Notes under the pieces: generated by a model | The model's input: the letters and a program-made list of their open reading frames with translations, nothing else | Told to the model about the DNA's origin: nothing | Databases searched by the model: none | NCBI GenBank assembly: GCA_001799195.1 | Contig: MGSU01000019.1 | Coordinates: 1-20,788 of the forward strand | Length of the DNA: 20,788 nt | Reading direction: 5' to 3' | DNA from: Deltaproteobacteria bacterium RIFOXYA12_FULL_61_11 | GTDB taxonomy: Bacteria; Bdellovibrionota_F; JAHFAK01; YA12-FULL-61-11 | Translations under genes and position numbers: made by a program | Shown: one piece after another, positions 1-7,641 of the stretch | How positions within the stretch are numbered: the first letter of the stretch is position 1 | Layout of the letters: the number at the start of each line of letters is the position of its first letter

Positions 1-1
1 C

Positions 2-502
2 GGCGCCACCGCTGACGACGTCGCCCAGCTCGCCATAGTCACCGGCGTAGCAGTCTCCGGCGTGCACGCTGCCTCGGTCAAGCTGACCTCGGACGACAAC
101 TTCACCGTGGCTCAAGGTACCGGCGGCGGCACCGCCACGGCCACCGTCTTCGGCGTGACCTCGGGGGCCTACTCGACCTCCTCGACCACGTCGATTTCGA
201 CCATGACCCTGCTCACGCAGGACGACGCGGCCAACGCGATCGAGATTCTGGACAACACGCTGCGGCAGCTTAACTCCCGCCGAGCCACCCTGGGCGCCAC
301 CCAGAACCGGCTCGAGTCCACGATCAAGAACCTGTCGACCACGGTCGAGAACCTCTCGGCCGCGAACTCGCGGGTGCGCGACGCGGACATCGCCGAGGAG
401 ACCGGCAACCTGACCAAGATGCAGATCCTGCAACAGGCGGGCATCTCGGTCTTGGCCCAGGCCAATGTCTCCACCCAGGCGGTGCTGTCCTTGCTGCAAT
501 GA
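2..502 (+). CDS. fliC: Flagellin, C-terminal part (5' end outside window)
   Basis: This is the structural subunit of the flagellar filament, exported through the flagellar type III apparatus and polymerised at the tip. Only the last 166 or so residues are visible; the frame is open from base 2 with no start, so the gene begins upstream. A low-complexity Thr/Ser/Gly stretch (the variable surface region) is followed by the conserved helical D1/D0 tail. That tail contains the flagellin signatures RVRDADIAEETGNLTK and ILQQAGISVLAQAN, and ends in VLSLLQ, the usual flagellin terminus. A strong hairpin terminator lies 24 bases after the stop, so flagellin is probably transcribed separately from flaG. 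The gene name follows general usage; the organism may have several flagellins. Confidence 0.95.
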   Translation, partial: GATADDVAQLAIVTGVAVSGVHAASVKLTSDDNFTVAQGTGGGTATATVFGVTSGAYSTSSTTSISTMTLLTQDDAANAIEILDNTLRQLNSRRATLGATQNRLESTIKNLSTTVENLSAANSRVRDADIAEETGNLTKMQILQQAGISVLAQANVSTQAVLSLLQ

Positions 503-526
503 GTGAGGCGAGTTGCTAGGACCATG

Positions 527-560
527 ACGGGTGGGGCGCTCCCTCGCTCCACCCGTTTTC
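527..560 (+). terminator. Rho-independent terminator after flagellin
   Basis: A 12-bp stem (527-538 with 545-556, one G-T wobble) encloses a 6-nt loop and is followed by a short T run (TTTTC). It lies between the flagellin stop at 502 and the flaG start at 633, which fits termination of an abundant flagellin transcript. Confidence 0.85.
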
Positions 561-632
561 GACGAACACAACCAGGGCGGTGGCCAGGGAGGGTGAGAGC
601 CGAACCGCCCGTAACAATACGAGGTTATTGCG

Positions 633-1004
633 ATGGACTGCAAGGTCAACGAAACCGCGCAAGGGCAGGGTCGCCCGAGCGGCGGGGCGCTCAAGGCGCT
701 CGAAGACCCCTTCCAGGTCGTCGCGCATCGCTCCGAACCCCCGAAACGGGACAACTACATCAGGGGGCCGGACGCGAGGCGGCTGCAACGGGAAGAGGCC
801 GTCGAGTTCACCGCCGAACTGAACAAGGTCTTCGACCAGACCAAGCTGAGCTTCCAGGTCGACGACCGGTCGGAGAAGGTGGTGATCAAGGTCATTGATA
901 AGGAGTCGAACGAGGTGATACGGCAGATACCCAGTGAAGAGGTCGTGGCCCTGCGGGAGCGGGTGGAACACCTCCGAGGGATGCTGTTCAACCAGAAAGT
1001 GTAA
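633..1004 (+). CDS. flaG: FlaG family flagellar protein
   Basis: This is a 123-residue FlaG-family protein. FlaG proteins are small flagellar accessory proteins encoded next to flagellin and fliD; they influence filament length or assembly, but their biochemical action is not settled. The conserved FlaG core occupies about residues 55-118: the FTAELNKVF helix, the strand pair SFQVDDRSEKVVIKVID and the hallmark NEVIRQIPSEEVVALRERV. The first 45 residues are polar and poorly conserved, as is usual for this family. The ATG at 633 is preceded by GAGGTT at a normal distance. It lies between the flagellin terminator and its own downstream hairpin, so it may be a monocistronic unit; no clear promoter was found in 561-632. 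Confidence 0.9.
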   Translation: MDCKVNETAQGQGRPSGGALKALEDPFQVVAHRSEPPKRDNYIRGPDARRLQREEAVEFTAELNKVFDQTKLSFQVDDRSEKVVIKVIDKESNEVIRQIPSEEVVALRERVEHLRGMLFNQKV

Positions 1005-1017
1005 CGGGCAAAGGATG

Positions 1018-1053
1018 AAGGGTCCGGTGACGGTTCGCCGCACCGGGCCCTTT
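1018..1053 (+). terminator. Terminator hairpin after flaG
   Basis: A long GC-rich stem (about 15 bp, with one wobble and one bulged A) with a TTCG tetraloop ends in TTT. It starts 14 bases after the flaG stop and separates flaG from fliD. Confidence 0.8.
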
Positions 1054-1088
1054 CGATAACGTTCACCCCTGACGACTCCATTTCCTTC

Positions 1089-1116
1089 TTCAGTTTTTTC
1101 CCCATCCTTCCGATGA
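1089..1116 (+). promoter_or_regulatory. Candidate sigma-28 (FliA) type promoter for fliD
   Basis: TTCAGTTT at 1089-1096 and TCCGATGA at 1109-1116 match the sigma-28 consensus TAAAGTTT / GCCGATAA at 6 of 8 positions each. The spacer is 12 nt against the usual 11. The element sits about 33 bases before the fliD start, and late flagellar genes such as fliD are often FliA-dependent. The match was found by eye and is not statistically tested. Confidence 0.4.
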
Positions 1117-1148
1117 ATACTCTGTCAGGGTTTTTTGCGAGGTTCTCG

Positions 1149-2642
1149 ATGTCTTCCATGGGTAGCGTCTCCTTCGGCGGGTTGATGTCGGGTATGGACA
1201 CGCGCGGCCTGATCGATAAATTGGTCAACGCCTCGAGTCGCCCCATCCTCCTCATGCAGCGCGAGCAAGTGATCCTCCAGGGCAAGAAATCGCTCATCAC
1301 GGACATCACCTCGAAGCTCGAAGCCCTTGGCAACGCCTCCCGCGTGTTGACCCTCGACACCACCTTCCAGGCCTTCAAGTCCACCTCGAGTGACACCTCG
1401 GTCATCGACGCCTCGGTGGCTTCGACCTACGGGGTGCAGGAAGGGGCCATCACCATCGACAACATCACTTCGCAGGCCTCGTTCCAGCGTCAGGTGATCA
1501 GCTCGACGGGCACGCCGATCAGCGATGCCGACGCCTACCTCGACTATGCCGACGCCACCACCCTGACCATCACCTCCTATACGTCTGAGGTGAGCGATGT
1601 TTCTATTTCGGTCGACTCCACCACCACGCTCAACGAACTGGCCGCGGCCATCAACAACGCCGCCGGCAACAGCCTGGTCAGCGCCAGCGTGATCAACATC
1701 TCGGCCGACGAGGACAACCCCGAGTACAAGCTGATCCTCAAGGCCAAGAACACCGGGCTCTCGGATTTCGGCGGCGCCCAGACCCGCGGTTTCGACGCGA
1801 GCGAGCTCGAGACCCAGAGCACCCTGTTCGACACCGTCTCCAACAGCAACGGCACCGACGCCCAACTCGACATCGACGGCGTGACCGTGACCCGTTCGAC
1901 CAACACCTTCACCAACGTGCTCAACGGGCTGACCTTCACCCTGAAGGACCTACCGGCTGCGGGCACCCAGGTCCAGGTCACCACCAGCCGCGATACCGAC
2001 GCGCTGGTCAGCAAGATCAACACGCTGGTCGACGCGTATAACAACGTGGTCACCACCATCGGCGAGCAGTACAAGCTCGACGAAGAGACCGAATCCCTGG
2101 GGCTGCTCGGCGGCGACAACTCCTTCAAACGCATCCAGAAAGACATTCAGATGATGATCACCGGGTATGCCGGCGGGCTGCGGCCGGGCTATCACGCGGT
2201 GACCGGCTTCGCCGACATCGGCTTCGAGACCGACGAGGAGACCGGCGAGGTCAGCTTCAACTCCAGCACCTTCACTAGCCTCTACGGCAGCGAGCGCGAG
2301 CTGGTCGAGGCCCTCTTCCTCGAGGAGAGCAGTATCGGGGGCATCGCCACCGAGGGTATCGCCGAGAAGGTCTATTCCTATGTGTCGGGTCTGACCGAAG
2401 GCTTCAACGACCCGATCTATGCCAAGACCCACGAGAGCATCATGGATGCCAAGGTCACTTCGCTCGAACGCGAGATGGAGGACATCGAGGAGCGCATCGC
2501 CCGGCAACAGAGTTCCCTCGAGGCCATGCGCGAGCGCCTGACCGCGCAGTTCAATGCCATGGAATCGCTCATCAGCGGCATGCAGAGTCAGGGTAACATG
2601 CTGAATTCGTTCTTCAGTAGTCTTTCCAATAATCAGAAGTGA
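1149..2642 (+). CDS. fliD: Flagellar filament cap protein FliD (hook-associated protein 2)
   Basis: FliD forms the cap at the distal end of the filament, where it promotes folding and insertion of flagellin subunits. The 497-residue product has the FliD N-terminal signature FGGLMSGMDTRGLIDKL at residues 8-24. A beta-rich central region contains AAINNAAGNSLVSASV and the FliD_C-type segment DALVSKINTLVDAYNNVV. The C-terminal helical region (about residues 430-490, with MDAKVTSLEREMEDIEERI) is predicted coiled coil, matching D0/D1 of the cap. Length is typical. An in-frame ATG at 1113 exists, but 1149 is preferred because GAGG lies 6 bases before it and the product then begins at the conserved FliD N-terminus. 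fliS follows after 24 bases, the usual fliD-fliS pairing. Confidence 0.95.
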   Translation: MSSMGSVSFGGLMSGMDTRGLIDKLVNASSRPILLMQREQVILQGKKSLITDITSKLEALGNASRVLTLDTTFQAFKSTSSDTSVIDASVASTYGVQEGAITIDNITSQASFQRQVISSTGTPISDADAYLDYADATTLTITSYTSEVSDVSISVDSTTTLNELAAAINNAAGNSLVSASVINISADEDNPEYKLILKAKNTGLSDFGGAQTRGFDASELETQSTLFDTVSNSNGTDAQLDIDGVTVTRSTNTFTNVLNGLTFTLKDLPAAGTQVQVTTSRDTDALVSKINTLVDAYNNVVTTIGEQYKLDEETESLGLLGGDNSFKRIQKDIQMMITGYAGGLRPGYHAVTGFADIGFETDEETGEVSFNSSTFTSLYGSERELVEALFLEESSIGGIATEGIAEKVYSYVSGLTEGFNDPIYAKTHESIMDAKVTSLEREMEDIEERIARQQSSLEAMRERLTAQFNAMESLISGMQSQGNMLNSFFSSLSNNQK

Positions 2643-2666
2643 GATGGTCTCACCACGGAGGGGAAC

Positions 2667-3143
2667 ATGACCATGTTGAACAACAATCCCTATCTCAAGG
2701 CCAAGGGCCTGGGATCCTACGGGGCCGGGAAAGTGGCGGGCAATTACGCCAGCACCCAGGTCACGACCGCCTCTCCGCAGAAATTGGTTCTCATGCTCTA
2801 CGATGGAGCGGTGCGCTTCCTGCAAAGCGCGAAGGGCCATCTCGAACGCAAGGACCACGCTGCCTACGGCGAGAACATCCTCAAGGCCCAGCGCATCTTC
2901 ATCGAGCTGAAGAAGGGGCTCGACCATCGCCAGGGCGGGGAGATCTCGGCCAACCTCGAGCGGCTCTACGATTTTGTCGATTACCAGTTGGGCATCGCCA
3001 GTATCCGCAAGGATGCCAGTATGGTCGATGAGGCGCTCAAGGTCGTCCTCGAGCTGCGCTCGGCCTGGGGCGAGATCTGCAGCCGCCCGAACATGGAAGA
3101 AGAGGTCGCGCGGTATCGTGCCGGAGCAGTGGCCGCCGGTTGA
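2667..3143 (+). CDS. fliS: Flagellar export chaperone FliS
   Basis: FliS is the cytoplasmic chaperone that binds the C-terminal helix of flagellin, prevents premature polymerisation and delivers it to the export gate. The 158-residue product has a short extra N-terminus (about 20 residues) and then the FliS four-helix domain. Visible signatures are NYASTQVTTASPQKLVLMLY, DGAVRFLQSA, a helix with AQRIFIELKKGLD, and GGEISANLERLYDFVDYQL. The ATG at 2667 has a strong GGAGGGG ribosome binding site; a second ATG at 2673 is possible. It is the last gene of the plus-strand flagellar cluster and converges on hemD with only 7 bases between the stops. No hairpin terminator was seen in that gap. Confidence 0.95.
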   Translation: MTMLNNNPYLKAKGLGSYGAGKVAGNYASTQVTTASPQKLVLMLYDGAVRFLQSAKGHLERKDHAAYGENILKAQRIFIELKKGLDHRQGGEISANLERLYDFVDYQLGIASIRKDASMVDEALKVVLELRSAWGEICSRPNMEEEVARYRAGAVAAG

Positions 3144-3150
3144 CGAGAGT

Positions 3151-3897
3151 TTATCGACCGCCGAGGAGTTTGCTCGCGAGCAGGTCGATCATGGAACGCA
3201 AGGCGATGTGCGGGGCTTGGAGAACCGTCGTGAAGTGCCGCTTCGCCTCGGTCGTGGTGGTCGGTCCGATACTGGCCGCGACGAGCTGGTTGAGGGGTTT
3301 CCCCGCCGCCAGGGTGATCAGATTCCGCACGGTGGACGGACTGGTGAAGGTCACGGCCGCAAGGCTCGGCAACAGGGCGTGCAAGCGCTCGGTGTCGCTC
3401 ATGGCCGGAATGACCGTACGGTAACAGAGCAGGGCCGAGGCCTCGGCCCCGTGATCCCGCAAGAACTTTGCAAGTTTCCCACTGCCCAGATCCCCCTTGG
3501 GGAGGAGGAAGGTCCGACCGACGAGGGGTTCGCCGGCCAGGGTCTCGATGAGCGAGGCCTCGGTCGAGCCCGGGGCCAGACGGTCGACCCGGACGCCCAG
3601 GTCCCTGCACAGGGCCGCGGTCTCGCTGCCGATACAGGTGACCTGCGTGCGTGGGTCGAGGCGCTGTTTGCGGTGGTGGGCCAACTGGAAAAAATACCTG
3701 ACGCAGTTGCGGCTGGGAAAGACGATCTCGTCGACCCTGTCGAGTCCGAAGAGCAAGGTCCTGCCGCGTTCGTCCGGTTCCACGGTCTCGATGGCTATGG
3801 TCGGGAAGGGAATCCCCTCGCAACCGGCAGTCGCGAGCAGGGCGAGTTGCCGTTCGGGATCGGGTTGGGTTACCAGCACCTTGGGCATCGCGCTCAT
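3151..3897 (-). CDS. hemD: Uroporphyrinogen-III synthase
   Basis: HemD cyclises hydroxymethylbilane to uroporphyrinogen III, inverting ring D, at the entry to heme, siroheme and cobalamin synthesis; it is a cytosolic two-domain enzyme. The 248-residue product has typical length and family signatures: FPSRNCVRYFF (residues 60-70), the linker motif CIGSETA (88-94), GAEASALLCYRTV (150-162), TFTSPSTVRNL (183-193) and IGPTTTTEA (210-218). HemD is poorly conserved in sequence, but the TFTSPSTV and YRT elements are characteristic. The start at 3897 overlaps the stop of the upstream ArsA-like gene as ATGA, so a longer in-frame extension to 4062 is rejected. Other tetrapyrrole genes (hemC, hemB) are absent nearby; it closes the hldE-arsA-arsA operon. 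Confidence 0.88.
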   Translation of the reverse strand: MSAMPKVLVTQPDPERQLALLATAGCEGIPFPTIAIETVEPDERGRTLLFGLDRVDEIVFPSRNCVRYFFQLAHHRKQRLDPRTQVTCIGSETAALCRDLGVRVDRLAPGSTEASLIETLAGEPLVGRTFLLPKGDLGSGKLAKFLRDHGAEASALLCYRTVIPAMSDTERLHALLPSLAAVTFTSPSTVRNLITLAAGKPLNQLVAASIGPTTTTEAKRHFTTVLQAPHIALRSMIDLLASKLLGGR

Positions 3898-5015
3898 AGT
3901 CGACTCGTCGGGATCTGCCTGGAGAGGAGTTCGAGGGCTTGAATATCCGAAACGTCCCGAGGAAGCAAGGAAAAGGTATGGAGGAATTCCCCGGGGTCGA
4001 GTTGTGCGGCCAGCTCTTCCACGACCGTGCGCTCGTGCCGGAGCAGGTTCTCCCCAAGACAATAGACGTGTGCAAGGGCTTGTTCCGCCGGGTTGGAGCC
4101 AGGCTGCCGCTCGGCAAGCTCCTCGGCCAAGGAGGCCGGGGCGCCGTCTCTCGGGAAGGTCTTGTTGACCAGTACGCCGCAGCAGTGCAAGTGACGCTCA
4201 CGTAGCTCACGCCGGAAGTAGAGGGCATCGCGCACATTACTGCGGGTCGGCGTGGTCACGATGACGAATCCCGTGGCCTCCGAATGGAGGAGATCCATGA
4301 TCGCGCCGATGTTGTGCCGCAGGGCATGTTGATCGAAGAGACCGTCGATGGCCTCACCGAACTCGACCAAGCGGCGGAGGGGGGTCAGGCCGATGACCGT
4401 ATCGAAGGCAGCCATCACGGTCCTGAGGCCGAGGCGGAAGGGATTGAAGGTCCTGGCGTTCGGAGGACTGCCGAACAGCCCGCTGAAGAAGCGGCGGATG
4501 CGTTCGCTGCTGTCGAAGAATTCGATCAATCGGGTTGGTGAGGAGAGGAAGCTGAGCGCATCCTTGGTCGGAGGGGTATCGACGATCACCTTGTGATAGT
4601 TCTTGGTGTTGACGATGGTGATGAGCTCGCGCAAGGCCAAGAATTCTTGTGCGCCGACAAGGGCTTGGAGGGCGTCGCCGAAGATCTCGTGCGAGAAGAT
4701 CGGGGAGAGCCGCGGGAGTTCGGCGAGATACCGTTTGATGACACTGTCGGGATTGACCATGAAGAAGCGCAACGGCAGGGCACCGACCGGGCTTTCGTCG
4801 GCGTTGGCCGAGTCGTTCATGCCGAGGGTGTCGAGCAAGCGGCGAGCAGGGTCGATGGTGATACAGGCGCTCAGCCCCGCGGTCTTTGCCTGATGGACGG
4901 CAAGGGTGGCGGCGAGGCTGGTTTTGCCCACGCCCCCGCTGCCGCAGCAGACCACGATGCGTTTCTCGAAAAGGACCTCGGCGAGCGAGGGCCTTCGTTC
5001 AGTCGAACCTGGCAT
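3894..5015 (-). CDS. ArsA/Get3-family ATPase, second copy (signature Lys replaced by Ser)
   Basis: This is a SIMIBI-class P-loop ATPase of the ArsA/Get3 family (anion-pump or tail-anchored-protein-targeting ATPases); the substrate here is unknown. The 373-residue product has a deviant Walker A GSGGVGKTS at residues 25-33, in which the signature lysine at 26, present in canonical GKGGVGKT, is serine. It is followed by TIDPARRL (53-60), an ArsA-like segment, and a switch II-like DTPPTKDALSFL (146-157). No CxxC zinc motif typical of Get3 dimers was seen. The ATG at 5015 has GAGGAGA about 10 bases upstream and overlaps the preceding gene by 17 nt; a TTG at 5036 is possible but lacks a ribosome site. 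Actinobacterial heterodimeric ArsA-like pairs are the nearest analogy; a heterodimer with the upstream copy is inference. Confidence 0.85.
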   Translation of the reverse strand: MPGSTERRPSLAEVLFEKRIVVCCGSGGVGKTSLAATLAVHQAKTAGLSACITIDPARRLLDTLGMNDSANADESPVGALPLRFFMVNPDSVIKRYLAELPRLSPIFSHEIFGDALQALVGAQEFLALRELITIVNTKNYHKVIVDTPPTKDALSFLSSPTRLIEFFDSSERIRRFFSGLFGSPPNARTFNPFRLGLRTVMAAFDTVIGLTPLRRLVEFGEAIDGLFDQHALRHNIGAIMDLLHSEATGFVIVTTPTRSNVRDALYFRRELRERHLHCCGVLVNKTFPRDGAPASLAEELAERQPGSNPAEQALAHVYCLGENLLRHERTVVEELAAQLDPGEFLHTFSLLPRDVSDIQALELLSRQIPTSRL

Positions 5016-5997
5016 GATCCGAAATTCTCCTCGCAAGTGCGTCGATGATCTGTTCCAGACCTTGGCCGGGGGTCGGCACCATCAGGGGTAGCCCGAGCAC
5101 CGGTACTCCGGTGGGCGCGGACAGACGTTCCAGTTGCCGCATGGCCGAGCGGTAGCGGTCCTCGAGGAGCCGCGCCCGGCCCAGGACTAGGCCCTGCTGG
5201 TCGGGGTCAGGGGTCAGGGCTCGGACCAGGTCCTCGAGGGTTCGGCCGTCCTCCTCCCGGGTCCGGAGCGACCACTCGACCGTCTCGAGAACTTTATTCG
5301 CGAGTACCCCGCCGAGCTTCACCACGGTGCGCTTCCTCAATTCCTCCTGTAATTGATTGGCTTCATTCACCGCCAAGGCTTCGGCCAGGGTCACGACCAG
5401 CGCTTTGCAGCGCTCCGGAGAGCCGAGATCGGCGAGCATGCGACGGCAATTGGAAGCGATCGGTCCGATGCGCAGGGCACTCTCCATCAGGGAAGGTATG
5501 GTCAGGTAGAAGGCGATCTGGCCCGAGGGCGGAGCGTCCCAGACGACCAGGTCGTACGCGTTGAACTGGAAGGCCTCGCTCCAGACCTTGCCGATGATGA
5601 AGATCTCGCGCACACCGGGTATGGCGTTGAAGAGGGCCCGGCTGAGCCGCCGCCGGAACACTCCCTCGAAGATCAGGTTCGGCACCTTGAGGATCTCGGT
5701 GAACATCTCCCGCATCGCGCTCTCGGGGTCGATCTTGACGAGGCTCACGCCTGCGCTCACGGCCAGCGGTTCGTAATAGATGGTGTCGAGTTGGTAATAG
5801 CCCAAGAGGGAGCTGTGGGTGGTCGGTTCGAAGTCGTCCTGGATCAACAGCACCTTCTTGCCCGCTCGCTCGGCTGCAACGGCAATGGCCAGGGCCACGG
5901 TGGTCTTGCCTACACCGCCCTTGCCGGTGACAACCAACAGCCGACCGCGCAGGTCGAGGTCCGAGGAAGCGGGGAGTTGCGGCACCGGTTCGCTCAC
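4999..5997 (-). CDS. ArsA/Get3-family ATPase, first copy (canonical P-loop)
   Basis: This ArsA-like ATPase of 332 residues carries the complete deviant Walker A GKGGVGKTT at residues 25-33, with both the signature lysine (K26) and the P-loop lysine (K31). A switch I-like QDDFEPTTHSSLLG (53-66) and the switch II-like DAPPSGQIAFYL (154-165) follow. It is shorter than its neighbour, and the two proteins share little beyond the fold. The P-loops start at exactly the same residue number, which suggests an ancient duplication. The start is GTG at 5997, overlapping the hldE stop as GTGA, with GAGG four bases upstream, so translation is probably coupled. Arsenite export is not supported: no arsB, arsD or arsR is nearby and no arsenite-binding cysteine cluster was seen. 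Confidence 0.87.
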   Translation of the reverse strand: MSEPVPQLPASSDLDLRGRLLVVTGKGGVGKTTVALAIAVAAERAGKKVLLIQDDFEPTTHSSLLGYYQLDTIYYEPLAVSAGVSLVKIDPESAMREMFTEILKVPNLIFEGVFRRRLSRALFNAIPGVREIFIIGKVWSEAFQFNAYDLVVWDAPPSGQIAFYLTIPSLMESALRIGPIASNCRRMLADLGSPERCKALVVTLAEALAVNEANQLQEELRKRTVVKLGGVLANKVLETVEWSLRTREEDGRTLEDLVRALTPDPDQQGLVLGRARLLEDRYRSAMRQLERLSAPTGVPVLGLPLMVPTPGQGLEQIIDALARRISDHARFD

Positions 5998-7433
5998 AGG
6001 TCCTCGATGGAGGTAAGGGTGGGCTCTCGATCCTCGAGCCCCGGCAAGGGGAGGGAGAACGCCTGGCCTCCGTAACCTCTGACCAACTCGGCGCCGACGA
6101 TATCCTGGTGTCCCGCCTTGACGAGGATCTGGGGTCTGAGGGCTTCGAGCAGGCGGAGAGGGGTCTCGTCATCGAAGAGGATGAGGTGGTCGATACAATC
6201 GATACTGGCCAGGAGGTAGAGCCGTTGACGTTCGCGAATATGGGGGCGGTTCTGGCCCTTGATCGCGCGGATCGAACGGTCGGAGTTGGTCGCCACGACG
6301 AGGAGATCCCCCAGGGCTCGGGCTTGGCGGAAGAACTCGATGTGCCCGAAATGGAGCATGTCGAAGCACCCATTGGTGAAAATGACGCGCAAGCCTTGGG
6401 CCGAGGCTTCCTTCACAAGGCCGGTCAATTCCTCCAACTGCTTAATTTTCTTCGAAATGAAATGTTTGTGTTCCAACTCGAACCGCACCTCGTCCAGATT
6501 GACGGTGGCGGCTCCGAACTTGGTCACGGCCAACCCACCGGCGAGGTTGGCGAGGAAGGCGAGTTCTTCGAGGGGGACGCGATTCAGCAGGTTGACCGCC
6601 GCGTGCGCCAGGATGGTATCTCCGGCACCGGTCACGTCATAGACCTCGCGCGGTTCGGCCGGGAAGGAGCGGAGGGGACCTGCTTTCGGCTGGAGGGCGA
6701 CCCCCTGCTCTCCGAGGGTGACGAGCACCGCACCACCGATGAGTTCGGCGAGGTCGAGCAGCGCGGTGTGCAGGGAAGGTGCATCGGGGAGTGGCCTCCC
6801 GAGAAGGGCCCCGACTTCGTTGCGGTTGGGGGTGAGGAGGTCCACTCCCGCGTACTTGCGCGGATCGGTTCCCTTGGGATCGGCCAGGATTGGTTTGTGG
6901 TGGCTGCGGGCGAGTTCGATCAAGGCTTGGCAGAGCGATGCGGAGAGGACCCCTTTGCCATAATCGGAGAGGACCACGCCGTCGACGTGCTGCATTCGTT
7001 CGCGAGCTAGCTCGAGGAGGCGGTCCGCGAGGGCCGGGTCGAGCCCGGTTTCGGTTTCGCGATCGAGGCGCAGGACTTGGTAGCGACGGGAGATGAACCG
7101 GGTCTTGGTCGTGGTCGGGCGGGTAGGGTCGACGAGACAACCCGCCGCTTCGATGTGCAGATCCTCAAGCAGTTCCATTACCTTATGTCCCGAGGGGTCC
7201 TCGCCGAGCACTCCGAGCAGGGAAACGCGTTGTTCGAGCGCGCGGAGATTGCGGGCGACGTTGGCCGCACCTCCCAGATTGAAATGATGGTCGCGGTAGC
7301 GCAAGACCGGCACCGGGGCTTCTGGGGACAAGCGTTCGGTCGAGACCTGGACGTACTCGTCGCACATGAGGTCGCCGATGACGAGGACGGATCGGGGGGT
7401 GAGTGCGCCGAGGGTGGCGAGGTGGTCGAGCAT
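5994..7433 (-). CDS. hldE: Bifunctional heptose-7-phosphate kinase / heptose-1-phosphate adenylyltransferase
   Basis: HldE supplies ADP-heptose for the LPS inner core. Its N-terminal kinase phosphorylates D-glycero-beta-D-manno-heptose 7-phosphate at C1, and its C-terminal domain transfers AMP. The 479-residue length matches the fused enzyme. The ribokinase/PfkB domain (about 1-320) shows GGAANVARNL (54-63), SDYGKG (156-161) and the catalytic DVTGAGDT (266-273). The cytidylyltransferase-like domain (about 345-479) shows NGCFDMLHFGH (354-364), containing the HxGH nucleotide motif, and ATNSDRSIRAIKG. The domain order is that of E. coli HldE. It is the first gene of a four-gene coupled minus-strand operon. 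The ribosome site before the ATG at 7433 is weak (GAGAG about 14 bases upstream). Confidence 0.95.
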   Translation of the reverse strand: MLDHLATLGALTPRSVLVIGDLMCDEYVQVSTERLSPEAPVPVLRYRDHHFNLGGAANVARNLRALEQRVSLLGVLGEDPSGHKVMELLEDLHIEAAGCLVDPTRPTTTKTRFISRRYQVLRLDRETETGLDPALADRLLELARERMQHVDGVVLSDYGKGVLSASLCQALIELARSHHKPILADPKGTDPRKYAGVDLLTPNRNEVGALLGRPLPDAPSLHTALLDLAELIGGAVLVTLGEQGVALQPKAGPLRSFPAEPREVYDVTGAGDTILAHAAVNLLNRVPLEELAFLANLAGGLAVTKFGAATVNLDEVRFELEHKHFISKKIKQLEELTGLVKEASAQGLRVIFTNGCFDMLHFGHIEFFRQARALGDLLVVATNSDRSIRAIKGQNRPHIRERQRLYLLASIDCIDHLILFDDETPLRLLEALRPQILVKAGHQDIVGAELVRGYGGQAFSLPLPGLEDREPTLTSIEDL

Positions 7434-7466
7434 GGGCGGATTTGCTCTCAGGTCCAGGTCCGAGGT

Positions 7467-7494
7467 ATCTTACTCGCCTCGGCGGAGGGTGCAA
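7467..7494 (-). promoter_or_regulatory. Candidate sigma-70 promoter for the hldE operon
   Basis: Read on the minus strand, TTGCAC (7494-7489) and TAAGAT (7472-7467) are separated by 16 nt. The predicted transcript would start near 7460, about 27 bases before hldE. Both boxes are partial matches, and there is no independent support. Confidence 0.35.
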
Positions 7495-7641
7495 GACCTT
7501 TCCCTCTCCCTTCGTATATGCGGTCATGGTCCGGATATTGCTGAAGCTCTCATCCGGGAACTGGGTATGCTCCCGGAGAAGTTGCAAGTGTTTGAAACTC
7601 CCAGGACCCACGGTGCTTCATTGAGGCTGCGAGGTACGGAC

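Noticed and set aside
479-496. GG-N10-GC sigma-54-like element (GG at 481-482) in the last codons of flagellin
   Set aside because: Only the minimal GG/GC and TTGC core matches, it lies inside coding sequence, and a terminator sits between it and flaG.
1950-2927. 325-codon minus-strand frame opposite fliD and fliS
   Set aside because: It is exactly antisense to well-supported flagellar genes and has low-complexity composition; no ribosome site or motif.
2981-4237. Long minus-strand reading frame of 418 codons overlapping fliS and hemD
   Set aside because: It covers fliS antisense and is Arg/Pro/Gly-rich without family signatures; hemD in another frame accounts for the region. It is a GC-rich shadow.
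3894-5997. Arsenite efflux operon
   Set aside because: ArsA-like folds are present, but no arsB, arsR or arsD gene and no arsenite-binding cysteine cluster; the context does not support arsenic resistance.
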